Below, piece by piece: positions 32,473-41,261 of a stretch of DNA of 64,000 bases. The translations under genes were made by a program, and so were the position numbers. Numbering within the stretch: the first letter of the stretch is position 1; the number at the start of each line of letters is the position of its first letter. Source of the DNA: RYN-230 sp963713815 (lineage in GTDB: Bacteria; Actinomycetota; Actinomycetes; Streptosporangiales; Streptosporangiaceae); assembly GCA_963713815.1 (NCBI GenBank), contig CAVQNH010000042.1, positions 124,001-188,000 of the forward strand. Direction: 5' to 3'. Below the pieces are notes generated by a model. That model searched no databases. It saw only the letters and a list, made by a program, of their open reading frames with translations, and was not told the origin of the DNA.

Positions 32473-33126
32473 ATGCCCGCTGTTGTGCCCGCCGACGTGC
32501 CGGGGCTGCCGGGGTTGCCGGCCCTGCCGGCTCCGCGCCGTCCGTCCGGTCCCTACCGTGTCTGCCTGGTGTGCCTGGGCAACATCTGCCGGTCCCCGAT
32601 GGCCGAGGTGATGCTGCGCGCCGAACTGGACCGGGCCGGCCTGGCGGACCTGGTCGAGGTGGACAGCGCGGGCACCGGCGACTGGCACCTGGGCGAGCCG
32701 ATGGCCGGGCAGGCCGGCGAGGAGCTGGCCCGGCGCGGCTACGACGGGTCCGCGCACCGGGCCCGGAGGATCCAGCGGTCCTGGTTCGGCCAGCGTGACC
32801 TGGTGCTGGCCATGGATCTCAGCAACCTCGCGGCCCTCCGCGTGCTGGCTCCCGACGCGGACGCGGCCGGCCCGCGCCTGATGCTGTTCCGCTCGTTCGA
32901 CCCGGACCTGGCCGGCGGGGTCCTGGGCGACCCCTGGGACGGTGCGGTGCCCGACCCGTACGGCGGCCCGCAGTCCGCTTTCGCGCAGTCCCTGGACCTG
33001 GTGCAGGCCGCGGTACAGGGCCTGGTAGGACGGCTGGCCCAGCTGCGGGGGACTGAGGCGGGGCCGCCCGGCGGAGTCACCCCGGACGGGCCGCCGGTCG
33101 CCGCGGACCGGCCGGGCCGGCCATGA
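32473..33126 (+). CDS. Low-molecular-weight protein tyrosine phosphatase family
   Basis: 217 residues with a Pro/Gly-rich N-terminal leader of about 27 residues. The P-loop CLGNICRSPMA (CX5R-S) follows VCLV, and the general-acid motif is DPYGG. AGTGDWHLGEPM and AMDLSNL are also family-like. LMW-PTPs dephosphorylate phosphotyrosine or, in some bacteria and plants, phosphorylated ketosamines. Its stop overlaps the ATG of a fructosamine-kinase homologue, which makes the second role attractive. Confidence 0.9.
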   Translation: MPAVVPADVPGLPGLPALPAPRRPSGPYRVCLVCLGNICRSPMAEVMLRAELDRAGLADLVEVDSAGTGDWHLGEPMAGQAGEELARRGYDGSAHRARRIQRSWFGQRDLVLAMDLSNLAALRVLAPDADAAGPRLMLFRSFDPDLAGGVLGDPWDGAVPDPYGGPQSAFAQSLDLVQAAVQGLVGRLAQLRGTEAGPPGGVTPDGPPVAADRPGRP

Positions 33127-34190
33127 GCGGCCCGGCGGGACCCGGAGCCGGGGAATCCGCACCGGCGGAACCGGGAGCAGAGGAACCGGGAGCCGGGGAG
33201 CCCGTGCCGCCGTCCCGCCGCCCCAAACTCGCCCGGCGGGTCCCCGAACTCGCCCGGCGGCTGGCCCGGATCACCGGCGCCGAGGTGCGGGAGATCCGCC
33301 CGGCCGGGTCGCAGCATCAGTGGGCCCACTATCAGGTCACGCTGGCCGACGGCCGGCTCGCGTTCGCCAAGGCGGCCCGCCAGGACCTGGGCAGCGTCTT
33401 CGAGGCCGAGGCCCGCGGGCTGCGCTGGCTGGCCGACGCGCACGCGGTGCCGCTGCCCGAGGTGCTCGGCTGGGACACGGCGACGCTCGCCGTGACGTGG
33501 CTGCCGCAGCAGGACCCGGACCAGCACGCGGCCGAGCAGTTCGGCCGCGACCTGGCCGTGCTGCACGCCTCCGGGGCGGAGCGGTTCGGCACCCCCTGGC
33601 CGGGGTTCATCGCCACCCTGCCGCTGGGCGACCGCTCGGGTGACACGGTCACCGTGGCCGCCGAGGCGACCCTGCCTGGCCCGGTGACGGCCGGCGCGGC
33701 CGCGGCCAGCCCGGCCATGCTGATGAGCGGCGCGGGCGACTGGGCCAGCTGGTACGCGAGCAAGCGGCTGCTGCCGTACTTGCGCCGGGCCGCTGGCACC
33801 GGGGTGCTGACCGGCTCGGACACCCGCCTGGTCGAGGACGTGGTCAGCCGGATCGCCACCCTGGCCGGGCCGCCCGAGCCGCCCCGGCGGATCCACGGCG
33901 ACTGCTGGTCCGGCAACGTGCTGTGGTCCGGCGGCCGGGGCTGGCTGATCGACCCGGCCGCGCAGGGCGGGCACCGCGAGACGGACCTGGCCATGCTGGC
34001 CCTGTTCGGGGCGCCGCACCTGGACCGGATCCTGGCCGCCTACCAGGAGGTCGCCCCGCTGGCCGAGGGCTGGCGCAGCCGGGTCCCGCTGCACCAGCTG
34101 CACCCGCTGCTGGTCCACGCCTGCCTGTACGGCCGCTCGTACCGTGAGTCGGTGCTGGCCGCTGCCCGGGCCGCCCTGGCCGCGGGCTGA
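33123..34190 (+). CDS. Fructosamine / ketosamine 3-kinase family protein
   Basis: 355 residues with a disordered N-terminal segment of about 35 residues rich in Gly, Ala, Pro and Glu. Kinase motifs: GSQHQWAHYQVTLADG with the lysine of FAKAAR, the catalytic loop HGDCWSGNVLW and the metal Asp of LIDPAAQGGHRETDLAMLALFG. FN3K-type enzymes phosphorylate glycated lysines so that the adduct falls off. The ATGA overlap with the LMW-PTP gene indicates one functional unit, a probable protein-repair pathway for ribulosamines or erythrulosamines. Confidence 0.88.
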   Translation: MSGPAGPGAGESAPAEPGAEEPGAGEPVPPSRRPKLARRVPELARRLARITGAEVREIRPAGSQHQWAHYQVTLADGRLAFAKAARQDLGSVFEAEARGLRWLADAHAVPLPEVLGWDTATLAVTWLPQQDPDQHAAEQFGRDLAVLHASGAERFGTPWPGFIATLPLGDRSGDTVTVAAEATLPGPVTAGAAAASPAMLMSGAGDWASWYASKRLLPYLRRAAGTGVLTGSDTRLVEDVVSRIATLAGPPEPPRRIHGDCWSGNVLWSGGRGWLIDPAAQGGHRETDLAMLALFGAPHLDRILAAYQEVAPLAEGWRSRVPLHQLHPLLVHACLYGRSYRESVLAAARAALAAG

Positions 34191-34303
34191 GGGAGCTGCC
34201 CGGATCGGTTCGTTTGCGGAGGTTCCGGCTTTTCCGCAACGAGGACCTCACGGGCCGGTGACCGCCGTCGTGGCCGGACCGGCGGCGATCTGCCGCCCGC
34301 GGC

Positions 34304-36046
34304 TCAGGCGGCCGGTCCCCGGACGTCCGCGCGGGGCGCCGCCGGGCCGGCCTGGCCCAGGTCGTCCGGCTGATCGACGTCGTCCGGCTGGTCACCCTCG
34401 TCCGGGTGGCCGTCGCGGGCTTCGGGGGCCAGCGGCAGCGTGATGCGGAATGTGGCGCCCTGGCCGGGCGCGGTTTTCAGCGCGACGGTGCCGTCGTGCG
34501 CGGCCACCAGGGCGGCCACGATGGCCAGGCCGAGGCCGGTGCCGCCGGCCGTCCTGGTCCGGGCCTGGTCCGCGCGGTAGAACCGCTCGAACACGTGCTC
34601 CGCCTGGTCCGGCCGCAGCCCCTGGCCCCGGTCGGCAACCTCGAGCACGACGCTGGGCACCGGCTGGCGCGGCCCGGCCAGCAGCCGGACGGCGACGGGG
34701 GTGCCCGCCGGGGTGTGGGTCAGCGCGTTGTTCATCAGGTTGCCGATGACCTGGCGGAGCCGCACCTCGTCGCCGAGGACCAGGAACGCGGCACCGGACC
34801 CGACGTCGAGGGTGATGTCCCGGCCCGGCGCGATGATCCGGGCGTCCTGTACCGCGTCGGCGGCCAGCGTGAGCAGGTCCACCGGGCGGTGCTCGATGGG
34901 CCGCTGCTGGTCCAGCCGGGCGAGCAGCAGCATGTCCTCGACCAGCACGCCCATCCGGGCCGACTCCTGCTCGACCCGCTGCATGATCCGGTCCATATCG
35001 GCCCGGGTGAGCTGGCCGCCGCTGCCCAGTTCGTTGCTGCCCAGTTCGTTGCTGGCTGGGCCGCTGCCGGTCCCGTTGCCCGGTGGCCCGGCCCCGGTCT
35101 CGGCCGGCCCCTCCTGCAGGCCGCCCCGCTGGCGGTAGTACTCCGCGTACCCGCGCATCGCGGTGAGCGGGGTGCGCAGCTCATGGCTGGCGTCCGCCAC
35201 GAACTGGCGCATCCGCTCCTCCGAGTGCCGCGCGGCGGCCTCGGACCGGGTCCGGGCGTCGAAGGACGTCTCGATCTGGGCCAGCATGGTGTTCAGCGAG
35301 CGTCCCAGCTGGCCGACCTCGGTGTGCGGGTCCTGGTCGGGGACGCGGCGGGACAGGTCACCGGCCGCGATGGCCCGGGCGGTCTTCTCGATGTCAGCCA
35401 GCGGGCGCAGGCTGGCCCGGACGACGGCCACGCCCACAACGGCCAGGCCGACGATGATGATCACGCTGACGATCAGGTCGATCGCGGCCAGCTGGCTGAT
35501 GGTCCCGTTGATGTCGCCGAGGTCCACGCCGACGATCAGGGTGGCGTTGCTCTTCTGGGACTGGCCGAAGAAGTTCGTGGACACGACCGGGAACTGCTGG
35601 GCGACGATCTGCCAGTTGTCGCTGCCGGACACCGAGCCGACGTTGATCAGGTGGCCGCCGTGGGCTTTGTACCAGGTGCCGGACGTCGGGACGTCGGGCA
35701 GCGGGGTCCCGCCCGGCAAGCCGGGCTGTTTGCCGGCCTGCTGGGTCAGTGAGGTGCCGCTCGGCACGATAGCGATCAGGTAGGGGCCGAACGCGGTCAC
35801 CTGGGGACTCACCCCGCGCCCGGCGTGAATGCCCATCACTTCTTGCTGGTACAGCTCCGTGACCTGCTGGTTGGCCCGCTGGATCTGGTAGTTGCGGAAG
35901 ACGGTGAGGCTGGCCACGCTGATGATGGCCAGCGCGATGATCACCAGCGCGAGCAGCGCGGTGATCATCTTGACCCGCAGCGGGGTACGCCCAGGCAGCC
36001 GCGCCAGGTGTCCCTGCCAGCGGCGCAGCCTCGACGTCGTTGTCAT
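34304..36046 (-). CDS. Two-component sensor histidine kinase (HAMP, HisKA, HATPase)
   Basis: 580 residues. TM1 is at about 25-48 (MITALLALVIIALAIISVAS), an extracytoplasmic sensor runs to about 185, and TM2 is LIVSVIIIVGLAVVGVAVV. HAMP is followed by the H-box ADASHELRTPLTAMRGYAEY, N-box NLMNNALTHT, G1 DRGQGL, F-box FERFYR and G2 GGTGLGLAI. A low-complexity insert after the H-box contains the repeated SNELGSNELG. It lies 10 bp after the response regulator, so they form one operon. Sensor signal unknown. Confidence 0.95.
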   Translation of the reverse strand: MTTTSRLRRWQGHLARLPGRTPLRVKMITALLALVIIALAIISVASLTVFRNYQIQRANQQVTELYQQEVMGIHAGRGVSPQVTAFGPYLIAIVPSGTSLTQQAGKQPGLPGGTPLPDVPTSGTWYKAHGGHLINVGSVSGSDNWQIVAQQFPVVSTNFFGQSQKSNATLIVGVDLGDINGTISQLAAIDLIVSVIIIVGLAVVGVAVVRASLRPLADIEKTARAIAAGDLSRRVPDQDPHTEVGQLGRSLNTMLAQIETSFDARTRSEAAARHSEERMRQFVADASHELRTPLTAMRGYAEYYRQRGGLQEGPAETGAGPPGNGTGSGPASNELGSNELGSGGQLTRADMDRIMQRVEQESARMGVLVEDMLLLARLDQQRPIEHRPVDLLTLAADAVQDARIIAPGRDITLDVGSGAAFLVLGDEVRLRQVIGNLMNNALTHTPAGTPVAVRLLAGPRQPVPSVVLEVADRGQGLRPDQAEHVFERFYRADQARTRTAGGTGLGLAIVAALVAAHDGTVALKTAPGQGATFRITLPLAPEARDGHPDEGDQPDDVDQPDDLGQAGPAAPRADVRGPAA

Positions 36047-36056
36047 GCCCAGTCAG

Positions 36057-36788
36057 CTAGGAGGAAGGCAGGCGCAGCACGTACCCGACCCCGCGCAGCG
36101 TGTGGATGAGGCGGGGGTCGGTGGTGTCGACCTTGCGGCGCAGCACGGACACGTAGGACTCCACGATCCCGGTGTCTCCCCGGAAGTCGTAGTCCCACAC
36201 GTGGTCGAGAATCTGCATCTTGGATAGCACCCGGTTGGAGTTGCTCATGAAGTAACGCAGCAGCTTGAACTCGGTGGGGGAGAGCTGGACGTGCTGCCCG
36301 GCCCGCCACACCTCGTGGCTCTCCTCGTCCAGTTCCAGGTCGGCGAACTTGAGCCGGGGGGTGGGCTCGGCCCCGTCCCCGTTGGTCCGGCGGAGCACCG
36401 CGCGGATCCGCGCGATGACCTCTTCCAGGCTAAACGGCTTGGTGACGTAGTCGTCCCCGCCCAGGGTGAGGCCGCGGACCTTGTCCTCCATGGCGTCCCG
36501 GGCGGTCAGGAAGACCACCGGGATGCGGGCCCCGCCGCCGCGCAGGCGGCGGACGACATCGAAGCCGTCCATGTCAGGCAGCATCACGTCGAGCACGATG
36601 AGGTCGGGCCGGTGCCGCTGCGCGGCCTGGACCGCCTCGGTACCGCCGGTCGCGGTGAGCACATCGAATCCGGCGTAGCGAAGGCTGGCGGACAGCAGCT
36701 CAAGGATGTTGGGCTCGTCCTCGACAACGAGCAGCCTGGCAGCCGGCTGTGCCCGCCCATTAATCGACGGCATGGTCATGATCTTCAT
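36057..36788 (-). CDS. OmpR-family response regulator
   Basis: 243 residues. Receiver: LLVVEDEPNILELL acidic pocket, phosphoacceptor Asp in LIVLDVMLPDMDGFDV, Thr in VFLTARDAMEDK and Lys in DDYVTKPFS. C-terminal winged helix: LSPTEFKLLRYFM and RGDTGIVESYVSVLRRKVD. It pairs with the downstream kinase. The start is ATG 36788 (MKIMTMPSING) or 36776. Confidence 0.95.
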   Translation of the reverse strand: MKIMTMPSINGRAQPAARLLVVEDEPNILELLSASLRYAGFDVLTATGGTEAVQAAQRHRPDLIVLDVMLPDMDGFDVVRRLRGGGARIPVVFLTARDAMEDKVRGLTLGGDDYVTKPFSLEEVIARIRAVLRRTNGDGAEPTPRLKFADLELDEESHEVWRAGQHVQLSPTEFKLLRYFMSNSNRVLSKMQILDHVWDYDFRGDTGIVESYVSVLRRKVDTTDPRLIHTLRGVGYVLRLPSS

Positions 36789-36865
36789 TGTCCAGGCTGA
36801 ACCTGAGTATTTGCTGAAGGTCGCCTGGGGCTGGCCTGTTGATCAGGCGAAATCTCAGCGCGCTC

Positions 36866-37093
36866 TCAGCTTGCGTCCCGGTCGCCCCAGCGGATGATGG
36901 CCGCCGCGCGGGACTCCGCCCCGAGCTTCGCGTAGATGCGGTTCACGTGATTTTTCACGGTCTTCTCGGCGAGCACCAGCTGGGCCGCGATCTCGCGGTT
37001 GGAGTGACCGTCGGCGATGAGCGACATGATCTCGGCCTCGCGCAGGGACAGGCCAAGTGGGCGGGCCATGCTGGGGATGCTGACGGTCCTCAT
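36866..37093 (-). CDS. Small LuxR-type HTH protein (DNA-binding domain only)
   Basis: 75 residues consisting of a GerE-type helix-turn-helix: LSLREAEIMSLIADGHSNREIAAQL followed by EKTVKNHVNRIYAKLG. There is no receiver or ligand domain. The gene is 78 bp upstream of the OmpR regulator on the same strand. It may be a stand-alone regulator like the small LuxR proteins of actinomycetes; its signal input is not visible. Confidence 0.85.
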   Translation of the reverse strand: MRTVSIPSMARPLGLSLREAEIMSLIADGHSNREIAAQLVLAEKTVKNHVNRIYAKLGAESRAAAIIRWGDRDAS

Positions 37094-37247
37094 CGAGCCT
37101 CCATGCCACGGCTACCACCGGTAGGGATGCGACGCATGGTATGAAGATCGACACAGGGAGCGCAAGAGGCCTTTATGGCACAACTTGCACACGATTGCCC
37201 GCACCCGGGTCACCGCCCGATCACGGCCCGGGCCGCACTCCCGGATT

Positions 37248-37298
37248 CGTGATCATGGGGTCACTGTGGCCAGGGCAACCAGTGACCCCATGATCACG
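37248..37298. repeat. Perfect 19-bp inverted repeat with CGTGATCATG ends
   Basis: Left arm CGTGATCATGGGGTCACTG, loop of 13 bases, perfectly inverted right arm. It is placed just beyond the LCP stop. Its terminal CGTGATCATG is shared with the inverted repeat at 57478. It may terminate the LCP transcript or be a REP/MITE-like repeat. Confidence 0.8.
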
Positions 37299-37335
37299 AC
37301 CGCGGGGCCCGGGGGAACTGCCCCCGCGGAGCCGG

Positions 37336-38507
37336 TCAGCCGACCTTTGAGCCGGTGATCAGCCTCTTGGGCACGGGCTGCCCGTTCTTCATGGCGTCGA
37401 ACATGCGCAGCGCCTGGTTGTGGTCCCAGACCAGCACGTCGCCCACGGCCAGGGTTTCCGAGCCGCCGATGGGCACCGTGGTGGTCTCCGAGTGGCGCAG
37501 CGCGAACGCCACCTGGACGAGCTGGTAGAGCTGGGTGCCCTTGTCCACCGTCAGTGCGCCCGTCGCACCAAAGGCGGCGGGCAGGGTCGCGAACGGGTTG
37601 ACCAGTGTCCCGGGGCTGGTCATCTTGCTCAGCAGCGCCTTGATGAAGACCCGCTGATCCTGTTCGCGCTGCAGGTCCTGGGTGGCGAACAGGTGCCGGG
37701 TCCGGACGAAGCCCAGGGCCTGCGCGCCGTTCAGGTTCTGGCAGCCCTTCTTCAGGTGCAGGCCGGACGCGGGGTCGTTGAGGTTCTGGGGGATGCACAT
37801 GCGCACCCCGCCCACCGAGTTGACCACGTTGACCAGGCCGCCGAAGCCGATCCCCATGTAGTGGGTGATCTGCAGCCCGGTGGCTCCCTCCACGGTCTTG
37901 ACCAGCAGCTTGGGGCCGCCGAAGGAGTAGGCGGCGTTCAGCTTGTTCATGCCGAACCCCGGGATGTTCACGTAGGAGTCGCGGGGCAGGCTGACCAGCA
38001 CGGACTTGCCGCTGGACGGGATGTGCAGCAGCATGACGGTGTCCGAGCGGTGCCCGCCGATGCCCACCCCGGTGGCGAGCTGGCGTTCCTGCTTGCGGGT
38101 CAGTCCCTGGCGGCTGTCCGACCCGGTGATGAGCCAGTTCTGCCCGTCCGAGGCGGCCGGCCGGCCCGCGTAGTCGACCAGCACGTTGGCCCGGGTCAGC
38201 TTGGAGTTCAGGTAGAAGTACATGACGCCGCTGAGGACCAGGACCACCACGACGACCAGGGCGATGATGGCCAGGATCCGGCGCGGGCGCAGCCACCGCC
38301 GGCCCCGCCCCGGCCGGAGGAGCCACGGCCGGAGTAGCCGCGGCCAGATTCCCGCGGGCGGCCGCCCTGGTACTGCGGGCTACGCCCGCCGCCGCTCCCC
38401 GCGTGGGCCGGCGGCTGCTCGGGCCAGGCGCCGGGGCTGCGGTAACCGGCCTGCCCGGATGCCCGCGGCGCGGGATCGCGGAACCAGTCATTTGACCCGT
38501 CGCTCAC
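37336..38507 (-). CDS. LytR-CpsA-Psr (LCP) family protein, frameshifted before the TM helix
   Basis: The C-terminal LCP domain is intact from the TM segment (RRILAIIALVVVVVLVLSG): LITGSDSRQG, SDTVMLLHIP, SLPRDSYVNIPGFGMNKLNAAY, GGVRM and RTRH. LCP enzymes attach teichoic-acid-like or glycan polymers to the wall using polyprenyl pyrophosphate substrates. The N-terminal cytoplasmic tail (SDGSNDWFRDPAPRASGQ, Gly/Arg-rich) starts at GTG 38507 after GGAGGG but is in a different frame. The shift lies at about 38290-38330 in a GC-only run. GTG overlaps the upstream methyltransferase stop. Confidence 0.85.
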
Positions 38508-39250
38508 GCGGAACCCTCCCACCAGATCGTCACCACAGACCGGCCGGACGTGCCGAGGTCGCGAGGCTGGCCGAGATGCCCCGCCTCGCGGAGCGCCGCT
38601 TCCACGTCGCTGGCCCGCTCGGGGGGCAGGCACAGCCGGCGCCTGGTGGTCTCCACCAGCTCACTCCCTGTCGCATAATCGGCCTGAGCCGGACGATTCC
38701 ACATAGTGTGCCCTGCCCGCAGGCCCAGCGCGTCCAGGATCGCGAGGACGTCGCCCGCCGTCGGTCCTTCCGGCCGTTCCAGGCCGTGGAAGAGCAGCCA
38801 CAACGGGTTGAGGGAAATCAGCGGGTGCGCGGCGGTGAGTTCCACCACCACCTGCCGGCGGGAGTGCCCGGAGAGCGCCTCGATAAACGGGACCAGGTCC
38901 GGCACGTTGTACAGCACGTTGTGGCAGGTGACCAGATCAGCGGGCTCAGCCTGCCCGGCCACGTCCGGCCAGCGGCCCGGCAGCAGCCGGGCTTCCAGGC
39001 CCGCCTCGCGCGCCCGCCCGGCCAGCCGGGCGAGCATCTCGCGGTCGGTATCCACCGCGGTCAGCGCGGTGATCCGGCTGGCCAGCGGGAGGCTGGCCGC
39101 CCCGGCCCCGGCGCCCACGTCGAGCACGCTCCCGGGCGGGTCGAGCGCGGCCCGTTCGCGGTCGTAGGAGGCCCCGGCCGGCTCCCGGCTCAGCCGGTCC
39201 GCCCGGCGGGCGAACACCTCCCGGGGCAGCACCCAGGGCGACTCGGTCAC
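38504..39250 (-). CDS. Class I SAM-dependent methyltransferase
   Basis: 248 residues from GTG 39250. Motif I VLDVGAGAGAASLPLA, motif II TAVDTDREML and motif IV ADLVTCHNVLYNV are clear. The frame continues upstream to about 39350 and encodes TWEVLIAALSDLLQKW and LAGWAIPEDI, which look like the family N-terminus, but no start codon is present there. The real start is probably upstream after an indel or via a rare codon. Substrate unknown. It overlaps the LCP start by 4 bp. Confidence 0.82.
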   Translation of the reverse strand: MTESPWVLPREVFARRADRLSREPAGASYDRERAALDPPGSVLDVGAGAGAASLPLASRITALTAVDTDREMLARLAGRAREAGLEARLLPGRWPDVAGQAEPADLVTCHNVLYNVPDLVPFIEALSGHSRRQVVVELTAAHPLISLNPLWLLFHGLERPEGPTAGDVLAILDALGLRAGHTMWNRPAQADYATGSELVETTRRRLCLPPERASDVEAALREAGHLGQPRDLGTSGRSVVTIWWEGSA

Positions 39251-39570
39251 GCCGGACGTGATGTCCTCAGGAATGGCCCACCCGGCCAGGTCGTCCCGCC
39301 ACTTCTGGAGCAGGTCGCTCAGTGCTGCTATGAGGACCTCCCAGGTCCGGTGCGCCTCAGCGTTTGCGGAAGACCGTGCCGATTCCGGGGACCGTGGCCA
39401 CGCCCCTGATTCCGCAGTTCCTTCACGCTGTGGCGCGGTCTCGCGCGCTAACCCGAACTCTTCCCAGGTCTGCGGTCGAAGTCCACCGGGGACGGGGGAA
39501 CTCCAGGAAACTGGGAATTTCGCCCGGCCTGCCCGTCCGGTATCGCGGGGTGCCGGCCGGTCCTGGACCG
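39251..39570. other. Region upstream of the methyltransferase
   Basis: About 320 bp. The part to 39350 is probably the 5' coding end of the methyltransferase (see that entry). The remainder has no supported gene, and I see no promoter I would defend. Confidence 0.45.
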
Positions 39571-39608
39571 CCAGAAGGCCCGGCCGCTCTTCGGGCCGGG
39601 CCTTCTGG
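39571..39608. terminator. Hairpin downstream of tRNA-His
   Basis: A perfect 15-bp stem (left arm CCAGAAGGCCCGGCC, loop GCTCTTCG) ending 10 bp beyond the tRNA-His 3' end on the minus strand. It is the likely terminator of the tRNA transcript. Confidence 0.8.
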
Positions 39609-39617
39609 CTCTACTTC

Positions 39618-39695
39618 TGGGGTGAGTGATGGGATTCGAACCCACGACATCCAGGACCACAACCTGGCGCTCTAACCAACTGAGCTACACCCACC
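39618..39695 (-). tRNA. tRNA-His (GTG)
   Basis: Acceptor GTGGGTG pairs with CACTCAC, with the extra G-1 opposite C73. D-arm TAGCTCAGTTGGTTAGAGC. Anticodon loop TTGTGGT gives GTG. T-arm GTGGGTTCGAATCCCAT. CCA is encoded. Confidence 0.96.
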
Positions 39696-39767
39696 ATCGC
39701 TGACGGCTGCATGAAGCATAGCGGCGCCGCCGCAGAAGTCTGAACCGGATACGGGCTAACGGGCGAT

Positions 39768-40418
39768 TCAGCCGCCCGGCGGGCCGTCCGCGGCGCCCCC
39801 GTCCGGGCCGGCGTGGCCTGCCGGGGCCACGCCGAAGTGGCTGGCGATCTCCCGCGCGGTGGCGGAGTCCGGGCCCGGCTGGGGCACGAAGATCGCCTCG
39901 CGGTAGTAGCGCAGCTCCTGGATGCTCTCCCGGATGTCGGCCAGCGCCCGGTGCCCGCCGTGCTTGGGCGGGCTGGCGAAGTACGTGCGCGGGTACCAGC
40001 GCCGGGCGAGTTCCTTGATGCTCGACACGTCCACCATCCGGTAGTGCAGGAAGGCATCCAGTTCGGGCATGTCGCGGGCCAGGAAGGCGCGGTCGGTGGC
40101 GATGGAGTTGCCGCACAGCGGCACCTTCCGCGCGTCCGGGATGTGGCTGCGCACGTAGCGCAGCACCTGTTCCTGGGCCTCGGCCAGGGTGACCCCGGAC
40201 GCCAGCTCGCTGATCAGTCCCGAGGTGGTGTGCATGTCACGGACGACAGGCAGCATCTCGTCCACGGCCTCGGCGGGAGGTTTGATCACCAGATCCACCC
40301 CCTCATCGAGCACCGTAAGGTTACCGTCTGTAACCAGACAGGCGATCTCGATAAGGGCGTCGCGGGCGAGGTCAAGCCCGGTCATCTCGCAGTCGATCCA
40401 GACGAGCCGGTCAGTCAT
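39768..40418 (-). CDS. orn: Oligoribonuclease
   Basis: 216 residues. DEDDh exonuclease motifs: LVWIDCEMTGLD (Exo I), GNSIATDRAFLARDMPELD (Exo II) and the Exo III region KHGGHRALADIRESIQELRYYRE. YRMVDVSSIKELARRWYP is characteristic of Orn. It degrades 2-5-nt RNA, including pGpG from c-di-GMP. A C-terminal Gly/Pro-rich tail of about 25 residues is extra. It lies just downstream of the tRNA-His region on the same strand. Confidence 0.95.
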   Translation of the reverse strand: MTDRLVWIDCEMTGLDLARDALIEIACLVTDGNLTVLDEGVDLVIKPPAEAVDEMLPVVRDMHTTSGLISELASGVTLAEAQEQVLRYVRSHIPDARKVPLCGNSIATDRAFLARDMPELDAFLHYRMVDVSSIKELARRWYPRTYFASPPKHGGHRALADIRESIQELRYYREAIFVPQPGPDSATAREIASHFGVAPAGHAGPDGGAADGPPGG

Positions 40419-40427
40419 CCCACAAGA

Positions 40428-41231
40428 CTAGAGCCTCGGTGAAGTTCCCTCGCCCAGGTCCCCCGCCAGGTCAGCGCCGTGTGGCCGGCCCGCGAGCGCC
40501 CGGATGTGCTCGGGGACGGCGATGCCGGGGGCCAGCGTGGGGTCGGGCATCTGCTCACCGAGCGTGAGGACCGCAGGCAGGACGCCTGCCCAGACGTCTA
40601 GTCCGTAGTCGGCGGGGTCGTCACCGGGCGGCCCGGTGCGCACCTTGACCGACGCCTCGGTGAGCGGGACCTCGAGGACCGCGGTGGCGGCCAGTTCCTT
40701 GCGGGACGGCGGCCGTGCGGCGGCCCAGCGGCCCGGCACCAGCTGCTCGGTGATGATCCGCAGTGCGCTCATCTGCTCGTCCTCGTCGTGGACCAGCCGG
40801 GCGGTCCCGAAGACCACGGCGCAGCGGTAGTTCATCGAGTGGCTGAACACCGCCCGGGCGCAGACGATCCCGTCGAGGTGCGTGACCGTGACGCAGACCT
40901 CCTGGCCGTCGGCGGCCAGCAGGCTCCGGTTGGCGGACGAGCCGTGCAGGTAGAGCCGGTCGCCGTCGCGGCCGTACGCGGTCGGCAGCACGACCGGGAC
41001 GCCGTCGATGGTCACGCCCAGATGGCAGATCAGGCCGGCGTCGAGTACCGCGTACAGGTCCTTGCGGTCGGTCCGGCCGCGCTCCTTGTGCCGGTGCAGG
41101 GCGGTCCGGCCCGTGCTGGACAGATCCGTGCTGGACCGATCCGTGCTGGACAGATCCGTGCTGGACCGATCCGTGCTGGATACGGCCGTGGCGGACGGGT
41201 CCGGGGCGGATAGCGGGGTCTCAGTGCTCAT
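40428..41231 (-). CDS. Pyridoxamine 5'-phosphate oxidase-like FMN-binding protein
   Basis: 267 residues. The split-barrel core: DAGLICHLGVTIDGVPVVLPTAYGRDGDRLYLHGSS, CVTVTHLDGIVCARAVFSHSMNYR and VVFGTARLV. This NimA-like subgroup binds FMN or haem and includes nitroreductases. The N-terminus (1-42) is a low-complexity Ser/Thr/Asp segment with repeated SSTDRSSTDLS. It is divergent from a MocR regulator with only about 30-60 bp between starts, the arrangement in which MocR controls its neighbour. Confidence 0.87.
   Translation of the reverse strand: MSTETPLSAPDPSATAVSSTDRSSTDLSSTDRSSTDLSSTGRTALHRHKERGRTDRKDLYAVLDAGLICHLGVTIDGVPVVLPTAYGRDGDRLYLHGSSANRSLLAADGQEVCVTVTHLDGIVCARAVFSHSMNYRCAVVFGTARLVHDEDEQMSALRIITEQLVPGRWAAARPPSRKELAATAVLEVPLTEASVKVRTGPPGDDPADYGLDVWAGVLPAVLTLGEQMPDPTLAPGIAVPEHIRALAGRPHGADLAGDLGEGTSPRL
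41112..41180. repeat. 15-bp tandem repeat in the PNPOx-like gene 5' end
   Basis: Units of GATCCGTGCTGGACC or GATCCGTGCTGGACA repeat about 4.5 times, alternating C and A. They encode the repeated SSTDR/SSTDL segment of the disordered N-terminus. Confidence 0.85.
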
Positions 41232-41261
41232 GATGGATTACGGTATCGAGGAAGTGGACCG

